Shown here: piece after piece, positions 13,801-24,462 of the stretch
Layout of the letters: each line of letters starts with the position of its first letter
Numbering within the stretch: the first letter of the stretch is position 1
Assembly (NCBI GenBank): GCA_949317995.1
Contig: OX439043.1
Span: forward strand, 61,769,339-61,833,338
Direction: 5' to 3'
DNA: 64,000 nt
Source of the DNA: Acholoe squamosa
Taxonomy: Eukaryota; Annelida; Polychaeta; Phyllodocida; Polynoidae
Notes under the pieces: model-generated
What the model was told of the DNA's origin: nothing
What the model saw: only the letters and a program-made list of their open reading frames with translations
The model's database searches: none
Made by a program: the position numbers and the translations under genes

Positions 13801-15054
13801 TTAGTTTTTTTTCCCTTTACCTTACTTTTCCCAGGAAGGAGACAATACACCAATACCAAACTGCCATCATTCTATAAGGTGAAAATAGTACTTTTAAGTG
13901 ATGCCTACCATAAGTTGGAGCTATTTATCCCACAGGCGCAAAATAGCTGTTGAAATGTGGCAAAATTCAATATTTTTTGCCATGTTGAGGTGGCCCAATT
14001 GGATTGGCAGCTTATAAGAGGGACATCACCTTCATTGTCCAAGTTAAGAACTTCAAGATCAATGAGAATGTCACTTCCTAGGATGTGTGAAATAACAGTT
14101 TTGATGTCATGATTTTTCAAAAGTTGTTGCGAGATCAGTGAAAACTGAAAAACTGACTACCTTTGGCCTTGTGTAAGAAAAAAAAGGCCTTTATGTCAAC
14201 TTCACTATTTTGGCATTTCCTGATAGTGGATGAATGTAGGTGATATCACCAGCAATGCCAGACCTCTAGCTCATTCTGCTTTGACAGTATTTGATTTGGA
14301 AGTTGACCCTAAATTGAGATTTTTTAAGACAGATATGTTCAAATCTCAGGAAGTAATAGGAGTTGGAATCTACACTTTTGTGTATGGTCACAACTTATAT
14401 ATGGATCTTCATTTAGGAGGAATATTGTCTGAATCGGACAGGGTCATGTGGAGACCATTTTGTTGAAATACCATGGAATGACCCGTTTGAATTAGAATAT
14501 GGTTAATAGTTACATTTTGGGTATCTAGGTACAATATTACATGTATACCAAGAGACTGGTAGCAACACTATCGACCTGAAGGGCGTTATGTATTCTCCAG
14601 TTACACCACAAGATTTCATTGCCGCTCAACACTCTAGACCGTAGACTGCATACACAATAGTGCTGATTCATACCACACACATAAAGAAAGTCCTATTAAA
14701 CGTTTCCATTCCAACTTCTATACATAGAACCTCATCTCTGTGGGGTATTTGTTCGCATGATAGCTAGTGGATACCTTCCAGTTGTTATTCATTTCTATGG
14801 GGAAAAGTGATGAAGGAACACGGGTCACAGATCATCTGTGGGAAAATTGATGTGACCTTTATGTTATACTGGATGTTTCCCATTTCTTTCACAGAGGCTC
14901 GTAGGTCATAATATCATACTGCAGTTATTACTAGAGCTATACAATTCATTATCATACTAAAGGGACATTATGTTGATTGTAGTGTGCACATTAAGATTGT
15001 GATATGCTACAAACCAACAAAAACTATTTTTGATATTTATAATCTCCATCCTGA
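10871..15054. other. No gene seen; one CTCF-like motif
   Basis: AT-rich non-coding sequence. Two short frames (minus 13905-14120, plus 14230-14466) have mixed composition but no splice context or domain I can name. A G-run of ten lies near 12062. The minus-strand 13-mer CCACCAGGGGGCA is at 13211-13223. Confidence 0.5.
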
Positions 15055-15213
15055 CTTTAAACTAGAGTAGACTTCTCTCTTTTTTTTCTTTAAGATAAAG
15101 TTACTTATTTGATTACTGTATGATGATGGTATGGTTGAAAATGTGGTCATGGAGAATGTGGCTGGATTTGTATCTGGAAATGGCTATCCCAATGTTTACA
15201 TATGGCTGATAGT
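15055..15213 (+). repeat. Direct duplication, copy 1
   Basis: About 160 bp (starting ctttaaactagagtagactt) is repeated at 16029-16193 in the same orientation with a moderate number of substitutions and small indels. The copies are 970 bp apart. Confidence 0.85.
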
Positions 15214-16028
15214 CACAGATCATCGTCAAATGGGTTGTTTTTGCCTCCCACTCAATAAATTGTTCAAAATAAGAGATCTAGTTGTCTTATTTATGCATTC
15301 TGTCTTTTAACGCTAAGAGCTTGAAGGGGAACAATGGTTTTGCCTATCTCCTATATGCATAATAAGTGAGCTACAGGGGTGCAAAGGGCCAAAAATGATC
15401 ATTTTTGGGGTAAAAACAAGGAACTAATTTTTCCCCTTGCTACCAGAGAAAAAATAAAGGGCCAAACCCTTATTTATTTCATCTGGGATATCCCCCTAAG
15501 GTAGAGAATATTTTTGTAACAGTTGGGGGTCCATACATTATCTTTTGTGAACACTGGGTGCATAAATCCTTTGGTGTAATCATCGTGAGGACGCGTCTAC
15601 AACCTTTTTTGGTTTTTTTCTACCATGAAAGACACTATGGATGGACTAATAAAATTTATCAGGTAGAGACCTTACATGTACCTATGTAACCAACAAAGAA
15701 GATTGAACCTGCCTGTTAAACTGTGTGTCCCAGAGGCTATTATAATGGTTTTGGGGTAGTTTACGCAAGGACACGTTTACGACCATACATGTACTCATAG
15801 CAACTTAACAGGTAGGTCAAATTAGCACAAAATGTGGACCATATAATTTTCTCATTGACTGCCATGGTGAAGACCTCACTTTTTTCACATCCTTTTCCCA
15901 GACAATTGAGCTCGGTAGCACACCAATTTCTTTTCATTTCTCACATCTATATATGAGATACTTATAATATTTAGAGTTTCAGGCAGATAGCAACACAACT
16001 TCTATACCGCTCACCCTCTAGTATTTAC

Positions 16029-16193
16029 CTTTAAACTAGAGTAGATTTATCTCTTTTTTTCTTGAAGATAAAGTAACTTATTTGATTACTGTATACATGA
16101 TGATGGTGTGGTTAAAAATGTGGTCATGGAGAATGTGGCTCGATTTGCTCATGTATCAGGAAATGGCTATCTCAATGTTTGCATATGGAGATT
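16029..16193 (+). repeat. Direct duplication, copy 2
   Basis: Partner of 15055-15213. The best preserved part is atgtggtcatggagaatgtg and surroundings. A short plus-strand frame (16108-16290) begins in it but is open by chance as far as I can tell. Confidence 0.85.
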
Positions 16194-16776
16194 CGTGTTT
16201 CAAACTTATATTGTAATTGATAATTCATACCTTGGAAGAAGATATTATCCTTTAAAGCATAAAAACCTCTATTATTCTGTCAGCTCCTGATGCCATCACT
16301 ACCCTAGCGGTCAAATTGTGAATAGCAGGCATGTCACTGCGTGGTCAACTGGGTACCATTAATTATCTCTTTAAAGCAGTGTTAATATTGGTGTCAGTGT
16401 TTACAACAACATCACTCTGGAGGAAACACACCCTGAGAAGCTATTAAATGTAGATTGGATAGTGTTTGGTCCCAGTTCAGAGTCTTTTGGACGCTCCATA
16501 TTTCAATAAGTTAATTTTCCTCCCTTTGTAAGCAGTGAACCCCTCCAGAATACTGTTTAACCACTTCAGATAGAATGTTTTATATTTTCCCACCATTGCA
16601 AGCGGGTACATTTCTCTGGATTTCCAAAGTGAATGTTGCCAAATTATCTACAAATGCATTTCTACTTCAAGAGTTTACTGCCTAGTTATATATTAAAAGC
16701 TATGCCATACATGGCTTTAGCATTTAAAAAGATCATTGATACTGATACTGCCTGACCCGGTACGAGAGAGATGGAA

Positions 16777-17049
16777 TTACAACGCCTCCCTATTAAGGTT
16801 TATGGCATCCATGAGCGCCTCTACTTCTTTCTTTTTCCACCTGTCACTGTTGACTGGTAAGTCATCCCTGAGAGGCAGGTCTTCTCCCTCACTGTCTGAG
16901 GAACTGACGTTAAAGTTGTTGTCAGTCGCATTAGCACCCAGTAAAGCGCTGTCATTGGTAGCATCCAGGAAGGTGTCTGCAAGAGGAGGGTAGAGTATAG
17001 TGGATGCTTGGGAGTCTACAGATACATCGTACTTCCTAGAGAGAACCAT
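16777..17049 (-). CDS. Candidate exon with an acidic stretch and a Myb/SANT-like end
   Basis: A 90-codon minus-strand frame from an ATG (context caaATGG), open upstream for at least 12 more codons that are basic (YPRRKRQ). The product has a Ser/Asp/Glu-rich middle (NFNVSSSDSEGEDLPLRDD) and ends in DRWKKKEVEALMDAINLNRE. That end resembles the first helices of Myb/SANT-type DNA-binding domains with their conserved Trp. The frame ends soon after, where a weak GT donor (GTAATT) is possible. It lies downstream of, and on the same strand as, the 30-residue-repeat gene, but I cannot show that they are joined. A transposon-encoded Myb-like protein is an alternative. Confidence 0.4.
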   Translation of the reverse strand: MVLSRKYDVSVDSQASTILYPPLADTFLDATNDSALLGANATDNNFNVSSSDSEGEDLPLRDDLPVNSDRWKKKEVEALMDAINLNREAL

Positions 17050-18860
17050 TTGTCTTTTTCTTCTTGGGTAGAGTCTTGCCTTTTTTTCCCCTGTTTTTTT
17101 TTCAAAACACAGAAAGTTTTCTTCTTTAATTTAAAATCTATACCAGTATCACAAGGAGAATTGTCTTACTTTTGACATAACAAGAACAGAAAAAAAAAAT
17201 TCTTGTTGTGTAACATCGCGATTTTCGGCGGCAACACCATCCAAAGACAGGAGGAAATACAGTGAAACTATTAACCTATGGTATGTCTATGTTTCCTACA
17301 CTATATATACGGCACATGGCTGTTGTATTATTGACCAATGGGAGGCATCCCTGGCATATACTGCGGAGTCGGGGGCTGAAGGTGTTAGTCATAGTGCCGT
17401 CGGGGTCTAATGGCGGCCCCTAGCTGATAATGGCTATGTGAGCTATAGGACCTGAAATATTAGCTCTCTGTCCTTACCTTAGTCCCTTTTGTCTCCATTG
17501 TGGGATGAAAAGTGTGATACTCTGACCACGACGTTAGCCTTCTGTGACGTCACTTAGTGCAGGCTCAGTGTCGCCCCGTGTGCACAATGATTTTTTGTTC
17601 ACAAATTCTAGTTGTGCAAAGTGACAGGGAAGATAAGTTATTGGGTTCTTTGTTTCATGGAGAAGCTGTAAGCGACATTATGAGGACCTTTAACCTTATT
17701 AGGTATTTCTTATTTCATTGTGACATTATAGAAAACGAAAACATGAACACAATTTGGTAAAAACGTTTTCTCTTTTAATCTTTTGAAAAACAACACAACA
17801 ACTATGACTTCGTCTTTATTAAAAGATATGACTAAAAAAATAAATGAAAAATTCCTCCGGGTGGAATGAGATGAACTCTTTTGGGAAACAAAATCTTTCG
17901 ACTTCCAGTCTCTCAGCAGTAAGATATTAAACATCATCGGGAAGATGACAATAAAAGTTTTTCTTCTGTTCTATAGGTTCTACAGCAAACAAATGACCAT
18001 CATATGATAAACTCTGGAACTTTGAGTCTCATCACATCCTGGATTATATCCGTGTCTATGGTGGCTTTTCGCATGCAACATTTTTCCGTACAAGAAATAC
18101 TTTGTCTTCTTGAAGTCAGCCTTGGTACAAGAACACTTTTCCCTTTAATTAGTTTATGCCACACAACGATAGAAACACTTACATTCTAGAGAGAAACATA
18201 ATACTGTTTTCCTTGTCTTCTTAACATAGAACTATCAAGTGTCAATGACAAAATGGAAGACAAAAAAGGCACATAAGGGGTCTTTAATTCTTGGTCACAT
18301 TAATAGCAGTTATTCAGTTCTCACTGTGCTTATAATATGTACTATAAGTCATGTTGTGGTACCTTAACAAGAATAACACTGACAGTGAGCCAGCAAGCAG
18401 AAATGGGGGTTCCTGCGGGATTACTACCTGTTTTAGCCACCAGGGGGCACCACTATGGGCTAGAATAGAAAAAATATGCCTAAAACTATTATAGGGTAGT
18501 TTTCTATGGAGAAATCAATGACTTTTGATATAATGTTCTATTTTGGGTGAAAAGGTTCCAAATTAGGCTTGTAAAAATAATGTTTTTGGGTCTAAATAGG
18601 CATTTTTGTTCATTTCTATTGCCATGGAAACATAATTTTCATTCTAATAAGGAAAATCAATGATACGATTTGAAAGAATTTTTCACCAGGTTTACTATGG
18701 TGAAAACAGAAAGAAATTAACATTTCTAGATCAAAAGTTATAGGCAAAAGAATAAGAAAATTATGCTAATTTAGCTAATTAGCATAAATTATGCTAATTA
18801 TAGATGTATCTCATGACCAATTAGGTGTAGAGCTTATTGCCATTCAGGAAATGGTCATAC
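17050..18860. other. No gene seen; one CTCF-like motif
   Basis: AT-rich. Contains CCACCAGGGGGCA at 18437-18449 on the plus strand, a hairpin-like aagaattttttt run near 17190, and attatgctaatt repeats near 18770-18800. Confidence 0.5.
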
Positions 18861-19484
18861 CTACCCATATTTAGCAAACCATTCCCCTGAAAGAAACAGG
18901 AGTATCTTCTCTTGCAATATATCACTGTTGTTCTTCTTCTTGGTCTCCACCACCCGCTTCCGAGTGGAGGAGTCAGATCTGGGTGTCTCTATGGGAGTGG
19001 GGCGATCCTTGGTTGGTTCTTGTTTTGGGTTTTTCGCTCCTTGAGTCTTCTCTTTTGCGTCTGTGGCAAGGTGCTTGCAACCATGTATCTTTGTGGCTTC
19101 TATGACTTTACTTTCTTTGGCGCTTCCTTCTCCTGCTTAAATTCCTGAGGTGGTATGTCTAGATAATCGACTTTAATCCCCCTGCTGCTTACATCAATGA
19201 AATGGCGCCTAGTCTTCAATGGAGGAATGTCTCTTGTGCTGGCATAGGTAGCCATAAAGATGCTTACCTGCAACTGCCCCTCAGGGACATCTGACATAAC
19301 ATCTATGATGGAATCATCGTGGCCATCTTTTTTTGTGTATCGTCGGAGCAAAGGTCACAAGTCCCTTTCTTCTGTTCCTCATCAGGGTAGCTGTTATGTG
19401 GGTGCGGCTTCTGTGTTTCCAGAGTTAAAATAACAGTCTCTTTCTGGTTTTTTTTAGGCCGGAGTAGGTATTTCAGTTCCTCAT

Positions 19485-20825
19485 TTTTGAGGTTTGAAAA
19501 TTAATTTTATTGTCCGACACAATTTAACAAAAGTGGATAATGACAATAAAGGTGATTCCTCATCCAATTCATCTGTTTCAAATCCAGTTATTTTCACATT
19601 ATGACATATATGAATGTACATGATGAAATGAGGTCAAACAGGTAAAGAAAATATGTATTATGTACATAAAAAACAAGACTACCATATGACTTAATGGTCA
19701 CACAACAGTGACACAGCGGATAACAGGGTTTAAGCGGGCTCAAACACATGCTTCATTACGCATTACATTTAGTATAGAGTACGAGAGTAAGACAATGCAA
19801 GATTTGAAGTATGTAGTTATTAAATGATTCAGACAAATAAGCAGTAAAGATTGTCAATGGGTGTAGTCGTTAAAACAGCTCCCACAAACAATGACATTGC
19901 AGCACATGATAACCATACGACAACCATTACTACATTACCAAGATTAGGCAACATACTCAGTGTCCAGTAAGAGTAGTCATTACAACAGCTCCTACTTTAA
20001 ACGAGGGGGTAGTCATTACAACAGCTCCCTCAGTAAAACACATCAATCATCCATGTTAACAGGATTCTTACTGACTTTAGTCAGGTCAGTTATGCCAGAT
20101 AATCTCTTCTTAAATATAATCTTATCTTTACTGTGCTGATACCAGCTCCCTAAATTATTCCATAAGGTTATACCACGATGCATAGGTGATTTATTATAAC
20201 CATGATTTTGAGCAGTGTATTCTTTAAACTTTACATTGTTATCCGATCTTAAACCAGGCCGCCTTGGTTCATTCTCTAGATATTCAGGATTCTTTGCAAG
20301 TTTAAACATGTAACACAGTAGCATTACCTCCCTTCTCCTCTTTAAAGTTGGTATATCGGCCAATTTATACATCTCAGCCTCAGACAAGTTCCTACCCCTA
20401 AAAACAATCTTCAGACCTCTCAGCTGAAGCCGATCCAATTTTTTTAAGACAGTCCTCATTTGCACCATCAAATACAAAACTAGCATAATCAAATAATGAC
20501 ATAATAGTAGTTTTATAGACAATAAGAGCCACATTTTCAGTCAAATTGTGCCTCAGTTTACTAAATCTGAACCGTCTATGGCTTACTTTAGAATTAAGAT
20601 CCTTCAATGCACTATTAAAGCTCAAGGTCTTATCTATTTTTAGGCCTAGGTAACAATAGTTCTCAATCACCTCTAATTCAGTAGTACCAATTTTAAGTGA
20701 AGGTACTTTCATCCTCTTTAACTTATGGCTACTACCATACCAGACCACTTTGGACTTATCAATATTTATCGTCAATTTTTTTGATATAAACCAGGACAGT
20801 ATACTATCTAAAGCAGTCTGCATTT
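19485..20825 (-). mobile_element. 5'-truncated non-LTR (LINE) retrotransposon insertion
   Basis: A 1,341-bp insertion flanked by the 8-bp direct repeat ATGAGGAA on the minus strand (plus-strand ttcctcat at 20826-20833 and 19477-19484). It begins within the reverse transcriptase reading frame, keeps the C-terminal coding part, has about 0.55 kb of 3' UTR, and ends ...CCTCAAAA. The 3' UTR carries three degenerate copies of gtagtcattacaacagctcc near 19861, 19972 and 20009. Truncation at the 5' end and a short duplication are the usual outcome of target-primed reverse transcription. Confidence 0.85.
20043..20823 (-). pseudogene. C-terminal reverse transcriptase fragment of a LINE
   Basis: Two overlapping minus-strand frames (20823-20398 and 20534-20043) read as one protein once a single-base shift at an A7 run near 20445 is allowed. 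The first part (LDSILSWFISKKLTINIDKS) is the RT region just after the catalytic YADD block, which is itself missing through truncation. The thumb and C-terminal region follow, with RLQLRGLKIVFRGRNL and a last stop at 20043. The layout fits jockey/CR1-like elements that lack an RNase H domain; the clade is not certain. Lacking the catalytic motif and frameshifted, it is inactive. Confidence 0.8.
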
Positions 20826-20833
20826 TTCCTCAT

Positions 20834-21345
20834 AAACAACAGCGTTAGCTTGATCTATAATGCCCAGATCTACAGGAGGTAGTTCAGTGTCTTTGTTTGG
20901 TTCATACTGCTCAGTCCCCTGGGAAATAACAGCGTCAGCTTGATGAATGGTCCCATGATCTACAGGAGGTTATTCAGTGTCATTGTTAGGTTCATACTGC
21001 TCAGTTTCCTGAGATATACCAGCATGACCTTGATGAATGGTCCAAGGATCTACAGGAGGTTGTTCAGTGTCTTTGTTTGGTTTATACTGCTCAGTCCCCT
21101 GAGAAATAACAGCGTCAGCTTGATGAATGGTCCCATGATCTACAGGAGGTTGTTCAGTGTCTTTGTTTGGTTTATACTGCTCAGTCCCCTGAGAAATAAC
21201 AGCGTCAGCTTGATGAATGGTCCCATGATCTACAGGAGGTTATTCAGTGTCATTCTTAGGTTCATTCTGCTCAGTTTTCTGAGAAATAACAGCGTCAGCT
21301 TGATGAATAGTCCCATGTACTGAGGCAGGTTCTTCATACACCCGA
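20834..21345 (-). repeat. 90-bp tandem repeat encoding 30-residue units
   Basis: The anchor tgatgaatgg (diverged in the outer copies) recurs at 20851, 20941, 21031, 21121, 21211 and 21301, an exact 90-bp period. Ninety bases keep the frame, and the minus-strand frame is open through all six units. Copies differ mostly by substitutions, fitting a repeat that evolved as protein. The plus-strand frame is also open but reads as a hydrophobic shadow. Confidence 0.9.
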
Positions 21346-21990
21346 CTTGGTTCAGCTGATAGCTTGGTTCAGACTGCGTCGTTTCCTCAGAAATAGCAAG
21401 ATTGCTTTCCTGATTAGTTTCTGGTACAAGAGCAGGAACCTTCATTGTACCTTCCTGCCAGACCAACAGGAGCATATTTAGATGTCTCGTTCCTGAACTG
21501 GTTTGGAGCAGCAGCTCCTGGGTTAAATTGTTCATTGATCCTCCAACTGGGCCCTGAAGTTGAATCCTGTGACTGAAGGGGGAGGTTGTTGGAAGTTGAA
21601 GGAACTGCCACGTCCTGCATGTAAGTTTGGTCTGAGTTTCTCACTAGAGAGTCTATTCCTCCCGTATGAACACGGAGGGGAGTAACCAAGGCTGTCTGAT
21701 GACCTATCCCAAGTGTGGTCCCCAAAGAATCAAGAGCGACTACTGCAACACAGAGAGAAAACAATGTAACAGGTAACAATACAGAGAAAATCAAAGAAAG
21801 TAAAATAATTGTTATGTCAAAGTTAATGTTAATCTTTCTCTTTATTAGCTTTACATTGAAAATATATATTTCTTCTTCTTGTTCTGCCTTCTTGTTCTGC
21901 CTTGATGTTAGTCTTCAATATTTCAGGCAAGTCATGAATCTGTGTTTCTTCATCGGGTTCATCATCGCTACTGCTGCTGGCAGCGTACAT

Positions 21991-24398
21991 TTCTCAATCC
22001 TTAAAAATTTTAATTAAATGGGGGGTGGGGAAAGAGAGAAAATGCAAATAAAAAATAATTTGAATGAGTTACACCTGTTCTCCCCTATTATCACTCATGT
22101 CGGTCGTCACAAAAACCAAGGTTTCTCTTTTTTTTGACGGTAACAACTTAAAAAAGTACCTTCTACATAGAAAACAGGACGGATGGCATATTATAGACAA
22201 GATTAGACAAGGTTTACTTACTTTTTTTTGAGACATGTCATTATAAACAGAAGATGTTTGGCTATGGCAGCCACCAAAATAACACAACGAAATCACCTCC
22301 CGGAAGTGACATAGTGCCCTATCTGGGTCATTTTACACTGGTTCCCCTTTGTTTTTTCTTGCTGTGTGACAGTCTCGCTGTCACAATCGCTATGAATTCT
22401 TGTTGTCACAACGACTGTCATTCTGAAAAGGCAGAATGATTGTGCAATGGGCGCAGAGACCTCTCTTTCTTTTTCTTGCTGTTCTTTTGGATAATTTACA
22501 TAATGAGCTTTCGTTGTTTGTGCAATGACCCCTAGTCCATAAACCGTTCTCTAGTCTCTGCATGCTGTTTACCAAGGCATCTAGAGCATCCTAGAGGATC
22601 TTCCCATGCAGTAAGGGGCTTCTCTCCAACATGTCCTTCTTTATCCTTGGCATTTTTAATATTCTTTTTTGTATTATTGCATAGCATCTGCCTTATTGGT
22701 AAGTATGCTCCAGTATTAACTGAAATATTACCCTAGCTGTGCCACAATGAATGCTGCTGACCTTAGGGCACATCTTATATGTGAGGTGTGCCTTATATGT
22801 GGGGTTTTACAATGAAAGGTTTTACCCTTTTATGACTTTGATCTCATATCTAATTCGCCCTTCCAACATGTCCAGTGTGATAGAATGGCCTTAACAGTTT
22901 GCGGCATCTAATGCTAAACATCCACTAAGGGATAGCCTTCCGTGTATTTCCTTGTACTTATTGCTTCCCCCTCTCTACCTCCTCTCTTGCCACACCAGTG
23001 TTGCTTCTCTTCCTATTTATGTTAATAAGAATCAACTTTTTATGGTATGGTGGTATCACTGATTGGAGCTACCTGTTTACTCCAGCTTACAGTGGAGTCT
23101 CTTCAGCTTCTTGGTAGGTATCCTAGCCCTTTAGTGTTTATGATTCTTAGAAAATGAGATCACTTCCAGAGGTTTTCCAACCACAGAAATAATGAAATTG
23201 GAATAATTATTTTATTTTCACTTTAACATTGATTCAACATTTGATCAACGCTCCTACTTTAACCGTTGAATCAACAATGATGTGTAGTTGTTAAATCATG
23301 GAGAGTTTGAATAGGCCATGTAAACTTTCGAATCTTACTTAAAGGGATATATTCCAAAATCCAATGCTAAGGTGTAGGGACTCTAAGAGGAGGAGAGGAG
23401 CTGGGAATGCAATGTTACATAATACCAGATGTCCTGGTGTGAGGGCCTGGGGGGCTGGCCAAGACTCCAATATAAAGTAGTGTCAGTCTCCAAGCACCCT
23501 TCCCCCACACTCCTTATGTATTAGGAGCATAGTATATGGTTTGAGGTGGAGGGTTTTTTGTATACAAACAAAAAGTGAGAGGGGCAGGGAATCTATAGGT
23601 TTAGTATTTTCTAACAAGTCTGTGTAGAGAGGATAATGGCAAAATAGAGGTACACAATGCCTCTCCCTTTTCTACCTTTCTTCCTTTTCCACCCCTCCCC
23701 ATCCTTTTTAATGGCATTTGGTTGCCATGGAATTAAAACGTAACAAAACCTTTGTTTTTAGCTCCTTTTACTTGAAACAGCCTTATCGGATACACATTAA
23801 ACATTCTTCTCAGGTCTGATGATGGAAAAAGAAACTTGAATTCAATAATTTGATACCGTTTTTTATTTGTGGATATTCCAATTATTAAGCTCTCCAGAGC
23901 TCTTCAAAGTTGCATAGATCTTGTTAAAAAAGCTTATTTTCCCCTATTTTCGCCCATTTTCCCCATACAATTACAATCCTCTTAAGAACTGTGCAAAGCT
24001 GAACAGCTGTGTAGAACATAATGATTGGAGTATCCACAAGCGGGAAAAAAGCTCTCCATAAAGTGACTTCAATTTGTGTTTACAATTATTACATCTAAAA
24101 ATCATTCTAAATTTCCATCCCATAGTGCTGTTCAAATGAAAAGTAATTAAAATGGAACATTTTTGTTCCATATTCATTCCAAGGTAGTCAAACCCCCCTA
24201 ATTGGGAATAAATCTGAAAAAGACAAGAGATATGGTCACACAAAGGAATGAAACATAATAATCCAGAAGTTGTGTCTCAAATTACACGTTGTGTTTCTCT
24301 GAATGTGTTTCTCCGAAAAATACCTGTCTAGAGCCTTTATCTTTTACTGGGCATAATATCAATAGCCAAAGTCCACATGTGTTATAATAATAATTGTC
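21991..24398. other. No gene seen
   Basis: AT-rich with polypyrimidine stretches upstream (minus strand) of the repeat-protein gene, where a promoter would be expected but none is evident. Short frames only. Confidence 0.5.
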
Positions 24399-24462
24399 GA
24401 TCAACACAGTAAAAGGTACGCCCGCGCACCCCCTCGTGGGTGTACCTTTTACCGTGTTGATC
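24399..24462. repeat. 25-bp inverted repeat (hairpin)
   Basis: gatcaacacagtaaaaggta (left arm 24399-24423) pairs with 24438-24462 with two mismatches around a 14-base GC-rich loop. Probably a small foldback transposon. Confidence 0.9.

Larger units (their letters stand above)
18861..21990 (-). pseudogene. Two-exon gene for an acidic, 30-residue-repeat protein, interrupted by a retrotransposon
   Basis: Exon 1 (21990-21855) starts at an ATG with G at -3 and encodes a Ser/Asp/Glu-rich start (MYAASSSSDDEPDEE). A 112-bp intron (GT at 21854, a pyrimidine-rich tract then CAG at 21743) joins it in phase to exon 2 from 21742. Exon 2 continues to six tandem repeats of 30 residues (DTEQPPVDHGTIHQADAVIS core), then VVYEE at 20826. 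The same frame resumes at 19476 as LKYLLRPKKNQKETV after the inserted element is removed, and runs to a stop at 18861 past a basic stretch (TRKRVVETKKKN). In total about 550 codons. Two pairs of compensating frameshifts (about 21440/21350 and 19340/19110, the third in an A7 run) break the frame and return it. I do not recognise the protein; it could be a host gene or an old transposon ORF. As it stands it is disrupted. Confidence 0.5.

Noticed and set aside
20940-21323. Plus-strand 127-codon hydrophobic repeat frame
   Set aside because: It is the reverse-strand reading of the 90-bp repeat; the minus frame has hydrophilic composition, joins a spliced first exon in phase and continues past the array.
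21414-21794. Apparent signal peptide at the start of a 126-codon minus frame
   Set aside because: The hydrophobic start is the translation of an intron 3' end (pyrimidine tract then CAG at 21743).
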